From Helichrysum umbraculigerum (Eukaryota > Streptophyta > Magnoliopsida > Asterales > Asteraceae): a stretch of DNA of 64,000 bases. The notes under the pieces were generated by a model. That model did no database searches, was not told the origin of the DNA, and worked only from the letters and a program-made list of their open reading frames with translations. Positions 10,511 through 18,633 of the stretch are shown here, one piece after another. The position numbers were made by a program, and so were the translations under genes. The stretch spans positions 333,752,250 through 333,816,249 of the forward strand of contig CATIUR010000001.1 in NCBI GenBank assembly GCA_949592205.1. Direction: 5' to 3'. Positions within the stretch are counted from its first letter, which is position 1, and every line of letters begins with the position of its first letter.

Positions 10511-12949
10511 CTACGTGAGATTGATCATACCAATATTAGTTATCAAAAATGTAAATCTTCCTACATCAAATGCTTTTGTAAAAAGATCTGCAAGTTGATT
10601 ATCAGTATGAATTTTAAAAATATGAATCAATCTTTTATCATAACAATCTCGTATAAAATGATATCTGATTTCAATGTGTTTGGTTTTTGAATGCTTAACT
10701 GGATTTTGAATGATACTAATAGCAGAGGTATTATCAATATAAATAGGAGTGTTCATGAAGGTCAAACCATAATCCATCATTTCATTCTGAATCCAAAGAA
10801 CCTGTGCACAACAACTTGATGCTGCAACATATTCTGCTTCTGCTGTAGAAGTGGAAACTGTGGTCTGCTTCTTGCATTGCCATGACACTAGCCTATTTCC
10901 AAGAAATTGACATCCTCCACTTGTTGACTTTCTATCCATATTCTCACCACCATAGTCACTGTCTGTGAAAGCCTTAAGCTCAAAATCTGATCCTTTAGCA
11001 TACCAAAGTCCCAAATCTGGTTGACCTTTCAAGTATCTAAAGATCCTTTTCACAGCATACATGTGTGACTGCTTTGGATTGGTTTGGTACCTAGCACAAA
11101 GACACACTGCAAACATAATATCAGGTTTAGATGAAGTTAAATACATCAAAGAACCAATCATTGACCTGTACAAGTGCACATCTACTTCCTCTCCATCAGG
11201 GTCAGAATTAAGATGTTTGTGTGCCTCCATAGGAGTGCTAGCTATCTTTACATCTTTATAACCAAATTTATTCAAAATATCCTGCACATACTTCCCTTGG
11301 TTAATAAAGATTCCATCTGTCTTCTGTTTAACCTGCAATCCTAAAAAGAAAGTGAGTTCACCCATTGAACTCATCTTGAATTTCTTATGCATTAACCCCT
11401 CAAACTCTTTGCACAATGAATCCCTAGTTGACCCAAAAATAATATCATCAACATAAACCTGTACCAACAATATATCTCTCTGAACCCTCTTGATAAACAA
11501 AGTCTTGTCAATAGTACCTCTCTTGAATCCATTCTTGAGAAGATACTCAGATAGAGTATCATACCAAGCTCTTGGTGCTTGATGTAACCCATACAAAGCT
11601 TTCTTCAGTCTGCACACTCTATCTGGATATGTTGGATCTTCAAACCCTGGTGGTTGGTATACATACACCTCATCATCAATTAGACCATGAAGAAAAGCAC
11701 TCTTCACATCCATTTGATAAACTTTGAAGTCCTGATAAGATGCATAAGCTAAAAATAACCTAATAGCTTCTATTCTAGCAACATGAGCAAAGACATCATC
11801 ATAATCAATTCCTTCTTCCTGTGTGTACCCCTGTGCTACCAACCTTGCTTTATTCTTTATCACTATACCTCTTTCATCTCTCTTGTTCTTGAAGATCCAC
11901 CTTGTGCATATAGCTTTCTTTCCTTTTGGTAGATCAACCAAATCCCATACATCTTGCAGTTTGAACTGCAACAATTCTTCTTGCATTAACTCTATCCAAC
12001 TTGGATCTTTGAGAGCTTCCACTGCTTTCTTTGGTTCCATCTGAGAAAGAAAACAAACATATAATGAAGTATGTAAATCTTCTTCTCTTACCTTTGACTG
12101 CTGTCTGGTCAGAACAGATGAATCAATATCACCAATGACCAAATCCAAGGAATGATCTTTGTGAACCAGATACTTAGACATGGATGTATCAAGTAATTCT
12201 CTTTCCAAATTAGGACCCAAAAGATTATCCATCTCTGATTCTGAATAAGAATCTCTTTCCTCTCTTTCTTTTGAAGGCTTTGGAGTTGCTTCAGAATCTG
12301 CCAAAGAAGTCCTTTCCAAAACTTGAAATGGAGGACTTTGTTCAAAATACTTTGGAGATTCATGCTCTCCTTCTGAATCATGCTCTAAATCTGTATGAGA
12401 ACCTTTTGAAGTAAATGGTTGATGATTTGTTGGAGTTGAACCAGCTTCATCCTTGTTTGAACCATTTTTGCCAGTTGACCCACTTGAATCATCTGAAGGT
12501 TCATCTTGCTCTGATTGGAATGCTTCTGGAGGATCTGGAGACCAAATAGGAAACAATACATACTTCATGTCATCCTTTTTAGCCTGACTTGAGCTTGAAG
12601 GCCCATCTTCACCTGCATCAGTACCTGCATCTGTACCTGCACTAGTAGACAAATCTGGATATCTAAAAGCATGGGTTAGTGCATCAATATCAAACAAAAC
12701 TTCTGGACCTTTTCCTTCTACATTTGATGTATTTTCATTAAAGGTCACATCCATGGTCTCATCTATGATCCTAGTCCTTTTATTAAATACTCTATAAGCC
12801 TTGCTTTGAATAGAGTATCCAACAAATACAGCCTCATCTACCTTACTCTGAAACTTACCAAGGTGATCCCTGGTATTTAAGACAGTACAAGGACATCCAA
12901 ATGGTTTTAAAAAAGCTAACCAAAGGTTTTCTCTTAAAGAATAACTCAT
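10511..12949 (-). CDS. pol: Copia B pol: integrase C-terminus, RT and RNase H (812 aa)
   Basis: This is the reverse transcriptase-RNase H part of the copia polyprotein. The N-terminal ~330 residues are the acidic/Ser-rich linker after integrase (with GCPCTVLNTRDHLGKF near the start). RT follows, with WIFKNKRDERG, QMDVKSAFLHG and the catalytic YVDDIIFG. Then come LYRSMIGSLMYLT, and RNase H with FTDSDYGG, STSTAEAEYVA and KHIEIRYHFIRD. The frame is intact across RT and RNase H. Its true N-terminus is fused to the integrase ORF (12,855-13,838); a one-base indel in a T/A run near 12,910 splits the two. It ends just before the motif-rich spacer. Confidence 0.9.
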   Translation of the reverse strand: MSYSLRENLWLAFLKPFGCPCTVLNTRDHLGKFQSKVDEAVFVGYSIQSKAYRVFNKRTRIIDETMDVTFNENTSNVEGKGPEVLFDIDALTHAFRYPDLSTSAGTDAGTDAGEDGPSSSSQAKKDDMKYVLFPIWSPDPPEAFQSEQDEPSDDSSGSTGKNGSNKDEAGSTPTNHQPFTSKGSHTDLEHDSEGEHESPKYFEQSPPFQVLERTSLADSEATPKPSKEREERDSYSESEMDNLLGPNLERELLDTSMSKYLVHKDHSLDLVIGDIDSSVLTRQQSKVREEDLHTSLYVCFLSQMEPKKAVEALKDPSWIELMQEELLQFKLQDVWDLVDLPKGKKAICTRWIFKNKRDERGIVIKNKARLVAQGYTQEEGIDYDDVFAHVARIEAIRLFLAYASYQDFKVYQMDVKSAFLHGLIDDEVYVYQPPGFEDPTYPDRVCRLKKALYGLHQAPRAWYDTLSEYLLKNGFKRGTIDKTLFIKRVQRDILLVQVYVDDIIFGSTRDSLCKEFEGLMHKKFKMSSMGELTFFLGLQVKQKTDGIFINQGKYVQDILNKFGYKDVKIASTPMEAHKHLNSDPDGEEVDVHLYRSMIGSLMYLTSSKPDIMFAVCLCARYQTNPKQSHMYAVKRIFRYLKGQPDLGLWYAKGSDFELKAFTDSDYGGENMDRKSTSGGCQFLGNRLVSWQCKKQTTVSTSTAEAEYVAASSCCAQVLWIQNEMMDYGLTFMNTPIYIDNTSAISIIQNPVKHSKTKHIEIRYHFIRDCYDKRLIHIFKIHTDNQLADLFTKAFDVGRFTFLITNIGMINLT

Positions 12950-13838
12950 AGGGTGTCTTGTTATGAGGTTTAATGATCAAAATTCTATTCAAAACATAAC
13001 AGGCAGTGCTGACTGCCTCTGCCCAAAAGGACATTGGAAGTTTAGCATCTGCTAGCATGCTTCTAGCAGCCTCAATTAGTGTCCTATTCCTCCTTTCAGC
13101 TACTCCATTTTGTTGTGGAGTCCTAGGTGCACTAAACTGTCTTTCTATACCTTTATCCTCACAGAACTTATTCATCTCATGATTCTTAAATTCTGTCCCA
13201 TTATCACACCTGATGATCTTAACCTTTTGATTAGTTGAATTCTCAATCCTAGTTATGAATGATCTAAGTATTTCACCTGTCTCATCCTTGGTCCTAAGAA
13301 AGAATACCCAACTCATTCTAGAATAATCATCAGTTATCACCAAACAGTAAGATTTCTTCCCTTGACTAGCTACATTGGTAGGGCCAAACAAGTCCATATG
13401 TAACAGGTGTAAGGGAGTGGTATTGGAAGTCACAAGCTTGGTCTTATAAGAGGTCTTGTGTTGCTTGCCTTTGAGACATGCTACACAGTGGTCACTACAT
13501 TTAAATAACTTTTCAGGTAAGCCTCTCACTAGCTTATTCCTAACAAGTTTATTCATGGTCTTGTAATTCAAGTGACACATCCTCCTATGCCATAGTTCAG
13601 ATTCAGAAACAGTAGCTTTAGAAATAAGACAGTTAACATTGTGAGATTCCATCTTGTTTAAATCACTACAGTATACATTATCCTTTCTTGGAACTCTCAT
13701 TAAAATTTTATCTTCAGGTATTTTGAGTTTTTCAGAAAGTATAAGGCATTCTGTGTCAGTAAAATAAACAGGATTTTGCTTATATGTGATTTGACTCACA
13801 CTAAGCAAATTATATCTCAATTGCTTAACATAATACAC
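12855..13838 (-). CDS. pol: Copia B pol: protease C-terminus and integrase (327 aa)
   Basis: This is the integrase part of the copia polyprotein. It opens with the end of the protease domain (YYVKQLRYNLLSVSQ), then a GAG_pre-integrase zinc motif (H..H in WHRRMCHLNY and C..C in CVACLKGKQH). The DDE core follows: MDLFGP, IITDD-like VITDDYSR, RCDNGTEFKN and PQQNGVAERRN. The last ~25 residues are out of frame because of the indel near 12,910. The frame is open upstream of the GTG-type first codon to about 13,885, where another shift separates it from the protease active site. Confidence 0.88.
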   Translation of the reverse strand: MYYVKQLRYNLLSVSQITYKQNPVYFTDTECLILSEKLKIPEDKILMRVPRKDNVYCSDLNKMESHNVNCLISKATVSESELWHRRMCHLNYKTMNKLVRNKLVRGLPEKLFKCSDHCVACLKGKQHKTSYKTKLVTSNTTPLHLLHMDLFGPTNVASQGKKSYCLVITDDYSRMSWVFFLRTKDETGEILRSFITRIENSTNQKVKIIRCDNGTEFKNHEMNKFCEDKGIERQFSAPRTPQQNGVAERRNRTLIEAARSMLADAKLPMSFWAEAVSTACYVLNRILIIKPHNKTPYELFFKRKPLVSFFKTIWMSLYCLKYQGSPW

Positions 13839-14035
13839 ATCATTGAAAGTGAGCTTACTGCTTTTTACCTTACCTTTTCCAGTCCTTTAGGATTGCTGCC
13901 AAATGCTACATCTCCTCCATTAAATGCTTTGAAATCCTGCAGCTTTTCCCTATCTCCAGTCATGTGCCTTGAGCAGCCAGAATCAATGTGCCATAAGCTC
14001 TTTGGCTTGCCCTGCACATATAAACAGAGAACATA
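13839..14035 (-). pseudogene. Copia B protease active-site remnant
   Basis: In the frame that follows the stop of the gag ORF at 14,036, the minus strand encodes SLWHIDSGCSRHMTGD, the aspartic protease active site (DSG) of copia elements. It is separated from gag by a TAA and from integrase by a frameshift near 13,885 and a further TAA. It is therefore broken on both sides. The order gag-protease-integrase fits a copia polyprotein. Confidence 0.8.
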
Positions 14036-14548
14036 TTAGTTTCTCTTGGGAACCCAAACCAATTTGGCTTTGGGTTTCCCATGAGAATTTTTGATATCAA
14101 CCCTCTTAAAGGTGATTGATCTCAATGCTCCATTGATTTTGGATACATTTGATGTAGATGCATTCTTATGTTTCCAAAAACAATCTGTTTTAAACCTGAC
14201 AGGGGTTAATGGTCTAACAGTGGTCACCTTCAAATTTGTATTTATTACCCTAGCAGTGGTAGCTTTACTTGGTATAAACATTCTTTTGAAATGTTTAATA
14301 CCAGCAGAGGTACCAAGCCTGACAGTGGTCAAACCCTCCCCTGTTCTTGTCTTGCCTCTGTTAGCCTTTGACAGTGGCACTGCTGCAGCATTAACAGGGG
14401 CTGCAGCTTTGCCTCTGTTTGGCTTAATTTTCAACATATGTCCTGTACCACTGTTCCTATTATTTTTAGGATTGTAGTAACAGTCCTGTTGAAGATGATT
14501 ATACCTACCACAAATATAACATGATTTTCTTTGCACATTCAAACCCAT
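14036..14548 (-). pseudogene. gag: Copia B gag C-terminus with second zinc knuckle (170 aa)
   Basis: The ORF begins just before a CX2CX4HX4C zinc knuckle (CYICGRYNHLQQDC), followed by a basic, low-complexity linker. The linker contains the PLTPVRF and LTTVRLG type repeats encoded by the element's CAGTGG/CAGGGG motif. It ends in KLVWVPKRN before a TAA. It is offset from the preceding ORF by a one-base insertion in an A run at about 14,528-14,531. Its role would be nucleic-acid binding within the gag-pol polyprotein. Confidence 0.75.
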
Positions 14549-14798
14549 TACCCAGCCTTTGTGAAACCAACTGGTTCCAATTTCTCTGATTACCCCTGGG
14601 AATGGATTTATTTACATTATTTGCAGTATTTAAATCAGACCTGTTTGATTTACATGCACATTTTTCACACTCAGATTTATCTTTTGACTTATCTTTTGAT
14701 TCAGGATTGACTCTTTTGTGCACATAACCTAGACCAGATCTAGATTTGTTGGTTTTTCTAAGTTGATCTAACTGAGCCTTTTCTTTCTCAACAAACAT
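14505..14798 (-). pseudogene. gag: Copia B gag continuation after nonsense codon (97 aa)
   Basis: This is in the same frame as the gag ORF at 14,808-16,712 and is separated from it by a single TAG. The segment is Lys/Asp/Ser-rich (QLDQLRKTNKSRSG, GNQRNWNQLVSQRLG) and leads towards the second zinc knuckle. The frame is lost near 14,530. It is part of one original gag-pol reading frame. Confidence 0.7.
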
Positions 14799-14807
14799 CT
14801 TTTTACC

Positions 14808-16712
14808 CTATTCTAGTTTAGTACTATTTAGTTCAGAAACTAGACCAGTAATAGGCTTAACACAATCATCCACAGAATTACCACTAGATGAGCTATCACT
14901 ATTACTCTCATCTTCCTCAGTCCAATCAGATACATCCACTTTATCAAAATTTACATTATCAGCACAATTAACTACTGGATCTACCTTTTTAACCTCCTCA
15001 GACACACCTACCTTAAGTTTTTCTAAGTAAAACTCAAGTTTAGATGAGAAGTAAGTATGATTATAAGGTGGGGGTACAGCATTAAGGTTATAACCTAATC
15101 CAATTTTTAATTTATCATGAATTTGAGACTTGATTAAGTTTTGAACACCTTTTGAAGCATTTTCCAATTCATCTACTTTCAACCTTATTGATTCTTTATC
15201 AGAAATTGCCTCAGCCAACTTTGCACTTAGCATATCAACTTTTGTTTGTAAAGCTTTCTTTTCCCAATTCAGATATTTAATATCTAAGTGAAATTGTGAT
15301 TCATTCTTTTCTAATGCTTTTATCTGTCTTTCTAAGTTTTCAATAGCTAAAGTTGCTTGTTGACTCTTTTCCACACTAGCTTTCAATTCATTACACACAA
15401 CCATATTATGATCCTTATAAAATTTAACCATTTTCTTACATGTAGGAGAACATAATTTAGATTGTACCTCATATGGAATGTCTGAAGGCTCTGGTTCTTC
15501 TGTGACAGCCATCAAAGCTTGATTTTTAACTACAAGCTCTTCCTGGTCACTCCAGTCAAATCCTCCCATCCCATCTTGTGCAACCAATGAATCTGAAGTG
15601 GTGTTCTGAACAGGTACCAATCTTCTTTGTGGACCAGAATTATTCCTTACAATACCATTAGAAGTGTTCTGAGATCCTCCAACCTGTGTGCTCTTGCATT
15701 CTCTAGCAAAGTGTCCCATCTTGTAACAGTTGAAACACTCCACTTTGCTCTTGTCAAATCCAGCTACACCATCTCTCTTGTAAGTAAAGTTTCTGTTCCC
15801 TGACCTCTGCATATACCTTTTAGCCCTTATAGTTATCATAGCCATCTGCCATCTCAAATCCATCTCTTCAAGATCCTCTTCATTAACCTGTTCCAAATCC
15901 TCTGTTGTTAATGATGAATTCACATGACTTGCAAAGAAAGCTTCCAAGACATTATCATTAGCACCAGATGTGCTACAGCTACCAGATTCACCAACAGACA
16001 CAAAAGCAGCATTGTTAGAGCTACCATTGGACTGTTTCAGAGCCATCACCTCAGGCTCAAAGTTCCTCAGATCATTGTATAGATCTTCAATCTCCTTTTC
16101 TTCAAGATCTGCACTTTGTCTAAGTCCCACAGTGTACATATTCCAATCTGTGCCTAATGATCTTAGAAACTTCCTATTCAAATCATCCTTATCAATCTTA
16201 ACATTGTGATTTTCAAGATCACCCACAAGTTTTTGAAATCTATCAAAAGTCTGAGTCAAAGTTTCAGACTTTACACCTGCAAAGTTTTCAAATTGTTGTT
16301 TGAGAAGAGATCTCTTATTCTTCTTGGTGTTGTCATTACCACCAAATCTCTTAACAATTGCTTCCATAAGAACCTGAGCATCTTCACAGTTTTCAAATTT
16401 TCTTTGATACTCATTAGGAATAGACAAAAGTAACGTACTTAATGCCTTCCACTCTGTTGCTCTTTCTTTCCTCTCTGCATCAGTCTTTGGTGGTGGTCTT
16501 TCTTCCTTATTACCATCTGCATCCTTAGTATAGACTGGTCCATTAGTAACTACCTCCCACATCATATAATCCGTCAGCAACATGTATTGCCTAATCCTAG
16601 TCTGCCATAGCTCAAACTCATCAGGTTTGAGCATGGGAATCTTTGTAGCTTGTATACCTTCCATTGTTTCAGTGGACATCTTATTATTTGTTGAAAAAGC
16701 TGCAAAATTCAA
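14808..16712 (-). CDS. gag: Copia B gag (634 aa)
   Basis: This is the structural capsid/nucleocapsid protein of a Ty1-copia element. The start may be the second Met (MSTETMEGIQATKIPML), the usual start in relatives. The copia gag domain covers about residues 25-230 (DEFELWQTRIRQYMLLTDY, LLMEA-like VLMEAIVKRFGG, SETLTQTFDRFQKLVGDLE). A CX2CX4HX4C zinc knuckle, CFNCYKMGHFAREC, is near residues 326-339. Residues about 430-560 are helix-forming and probably coiled coil. The ORF stops at a TAG (14,808-14,810) in the middle of what should be a longer gag-pol frame. The tRNA-iMet primer site lies just upstream. Confidence 0.9.
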   Translation of the reverse strand: MNFAAFSTNNKMSTETMEGIQATKIPMLKPDEFELWQTRIRQYMLLTDYMMWEVVTNGPVYTKDADGNKEERPPPKTDAERKERATEWKALSTLLLSIPNEYQRKFENCEDAQVLMEAIVKRFGGNDNTKKNKRSLLKQQFENFAGVKSETLTQTFDRFQKLVGDLENHNVKIDKDDLNRKFLRSLGTDWNMYTVGLRQSADLEEKEIEDLYNDLRNFEPEVMALKQSNGSSNNAAFVSVGESGSCSTSGANDNVLEAFFASHVNSSLTTEDLEQVNEEDLEEMDLRWQMAMITIRAKRYMQRSGNRNFTYKRDGVAGFDKSKVECFNCYKMGHFARECKSTQVGGSQNTSNGIVRNNSGPQRRLVPVQNTTSDSLVAQDGMGGFDWSDQEELVVKNQALMAVTEEPEPSDIPYEVQSKLCSPTCKKMVKFYKDHNMVVCNELKASVEKSQQATLAIENLERQIKALEKNESQFHLDIKYLNWEKKALQTKVDMLSAKLAEAISDKESIRLKVDELENASKGVQNLIKSQIHDKLKIGLGYNLNAVPPPYNHTYFSSKLEFYLEKLKVGVSEEVKKVDPVVNCADNVNFDKVDVSDWTEEDESNSDSSSSGNSVDDCVKPITGLVSELNSTKLE

Positions 16713-16742
16713 TTACCTTCTTCAAGGTCAAAGTAATATCAA

Positions 16743-16754
16743 GCTCTGATACCA
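16743..16754 (-). promoter_or_regulatory. Copia B primer binding site (tRNA-iMet)
   Basis: TGGTATCAGAGC on the minus strand lies two bases after the 5' LTR end. It is complementary to the 3' end of initiator methionine tRNA. Confidence 0.92.
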
Positions 16755-16756
16755 CT

Positions 16757-17300
16757 TGATGATCCCAGCTAGAGATCTTAGTATGTATTACTTTGATTGA
16801 TTATTAATAAGCTTGCGGAATAGTTTATTAATAACTTGAAGAACAAACTTGAATATAACAGAATATCTAACCAAAAGCTTCAATATTATTATCAATAATA
16901 GGAACACACAATTGTGTTAGGGTTTACAACCTTGAAGCTAATAACTTGAATGAATCGTATCTCTCTAGGTTTTTACATGATCTCTATTTATAACATATAG
17001 AGTCCTTTACAGAATCAAACTATTATGGAATCATATCTATTCCATAATTCTCTCTAACCGACTATATCTAACCAACAGTGGTTATCTATATATCTAACAG
17101 GGGTAGTACTCGTATATTACTAACAGTGGTTGAGTACTTGATACAAAATACAAACTACATGTTCAACAGTGGCACTGTTAGACTAAAACTATTTGACAGT
17201 GGCACTGTCAATACAAATATTCTAACAGTGGTGAACTTCTTCTAACAGCAGCAGCATACTTGTACTCTGAGCAGATTCGACAGTGGCTCAGGTCTCAACA
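16757..17300 (-). repeat. Copia B 5' LTR
   Basis: This is the partner of the LTR at 5414-5957, with the same length and ends. The TATA box (TATAAATAG, minus strand) is at 16,984-16,992, with the same CAGTGG motif cluster upstream of it. Confidence 0.95.
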
Positions 17301-18075
17301 TGAACTTTCAAATTATGTTTCGAGTTAGGTAACGGACTTTTTTTCACCTAACTCGAAAAGTTCGTTACCTAACTCGAAACATAATTTGAAAGTTAGTTAC
17401 CTAACTCGTAACATAATTCGAAAGTTCGTGTCCAATATATGTTTCGAGTTAGGTAACAAACTTTCGAATTATGTTTCGAGTTAGGTAACGATCTTTCAAA
17501 TTATGTTTCGAGTTAGGTAACGAACTTTTCGAGTTAGGTGAAAAAAAGTTCGTTACCTAACTCGAAACATAATTTAAAAGTTTGTTACCGACCTGTATAA
17601 TAAATTGGGTTCATACCCTAACTCGACAAAAAAAGGAAAGTTCGTTGCCGATCTGCGCCATTTACCCATCACAAAATTGAAAGTAGTTATGTGTAGGGCT
17701 TACCTCGTAGATCACGAATATGTAAAAATCTAGTTAAAACCTCCAAGAATCGAGGCTCAATCGAATCATTTTCTTCTAGTTTTTGCTCCATCTTTCTCTC
17801 TATCTCTTTCTGTGTTTTCTCCATGTCCCAGACCAAAACAGAGGCCATCCCTCTAAATTATTGGAGCTGGGGTTTTATTTAGCTGTATCCGACTTGGACT
17901 ATTGTCCTATTACACCTATCTAGTCTCGGTATTAAAGTTTTAAATCATAAAGCTCGTTTTCTCAATTCAAAACTCTTTACTCGAATAAAATGTAAATACT
18001 CAATATAAATTAATATAAATAATTTAGCTCTTATAAATTTTAAAACGTAAAATTTACGAAATTTGGGGTGTTACA

Positions 18076-18633
18076 ATATTATAGTTAATTAATTAGTTTT
18101 TTAATTTATCAAAGTGATAAATTAATTAGAAACTAAATCAGTTTATTAATTAGATATTAATTAGAAACTGAAAATAAAAGAAGATTCTGGAAAGCTGTTC
18201 CAACCGCCGGTTGGGAGGTCCAGCCGGCGGCTGGAGTGAAAATTAAGGTTAGGCGGTGTACGCGTGGTTCACTTGGGCCAGAAGTAAGCCCAACCGCTGG
18301 CTGGAAGGTCCAACCGGCGGTTGGAGGCCGAAATCAGCCATCCCACATCGGCTGAGGGATAAAACCCATGGCCTCTTCTTCCCTATAAATAGAGGTCATC
18401 CCTAAGCTTTCCAATCATCCCAGTTTTGAATTTAATTCGATTCTTTCTCTCTTTATCATTCCTAATCCTTGTAAGAGTTTTCACGAGTCAGATTCGGAAC
18501 CTTAGGATTTGGAGTTTCTCTTGGTTCATGGATGTGAACCATTAGAGGAATTCTGGTTTAAGTACTTGCCGCCAAAGCATGAAAGCTCGAGCAAGGAGGT
18601 CTGCGCGTGCGAAATTGGTTTTCTCAATGGTTA
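18076..18633 (+). repeat. Copia A 5' LTR, first segment (U3-R)
   Basis: This is an AT-rich start followed by a cluster of CCGCCGG/CCGGCGG palindromes at 18,200-18,326 (four variants in two pairs). The TATA box TATAAATAG is at 18,384-18,392, with a leader beyond it. It stops at the GGTTA target duplication of Athila-2 (18,629-18,633). The small ORF at 18,509-18,760 crosses the junction and is not a gene. Confidence 0.7.

Larger units (their letters stand above)
5414..17300 (-). mobile_element. Complete Ty1-copia element with extra 3' ORF (copia B, 11,887 bp)
   Basis: The element is bounded by two 544-bp LTRs with almost identical sequence and by the duplication CGAAC (5409-5413) / TGAAC (17,301-17,305), one CpG-type change apart. 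On the minus strand the order is 5' LTR, tRNA-iMet primer site, gag, protease, integrase, RT-RNase H, a motif-rich spacer, a long 3' ORF, polypurine tract and 3' LTR. Integrase before RT makes it Ty1-copia. It is unusually long for copia because of about 4 kb of additional coding sequence. Several frameshifts and stops make gag-pol non-functional now, although the LTRs look young. Confidence 0.95.
5326..17667. mobile_element. Mutator-like foldback/MITE, about 450 bp, split by copia B
   Basis: Terminal inverted repeats match for about 80 bp: the left end reads GGGTTAATGGCGCAGATCGG and the reverse complement of the right end reads GGGTAAATGGCGCAGATCGG. The element is flanked by a perfect 9-bp duplication, ATCACAAAA, at 5317-5325 and 17,668-17,676, the length expected for Mutator-like elements. 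Its interior (17,306-17,590) is made of alternating direct and inverted copies of TTTCGAGTTAGGTAACGAAC, so the whole piece can fold on itself. It encodes nothing. Copia B (5414-17,300) is inserted in it. Confidence 0.85.
554..18075 (-). mobile_element. Chromovirus (Tekay-like) LTR, split by later insertions
   Basis: Read on the minus strand the LTR starts TGTAACACCCC at 18,075. Its pieces are 17,677-18,075, about 3,689-5,316 and 554-745, roughly 2.2 kb in all, which fits a Tekay-type LTR. The far end is lost at the copia LTR at 553. Orientation is supported by a stretch near 3,740-3,840 that resembles the equivalent stretch of the solo LTR at 55,640-55,700 (a run ending AAAAAGTTATG), each followed by a palindromic motif cluster. 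The 3,689-5,316 piece is AT-rich noncoding DNA with no gene. The rest of the element is not visible. Confidence 0.65.
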
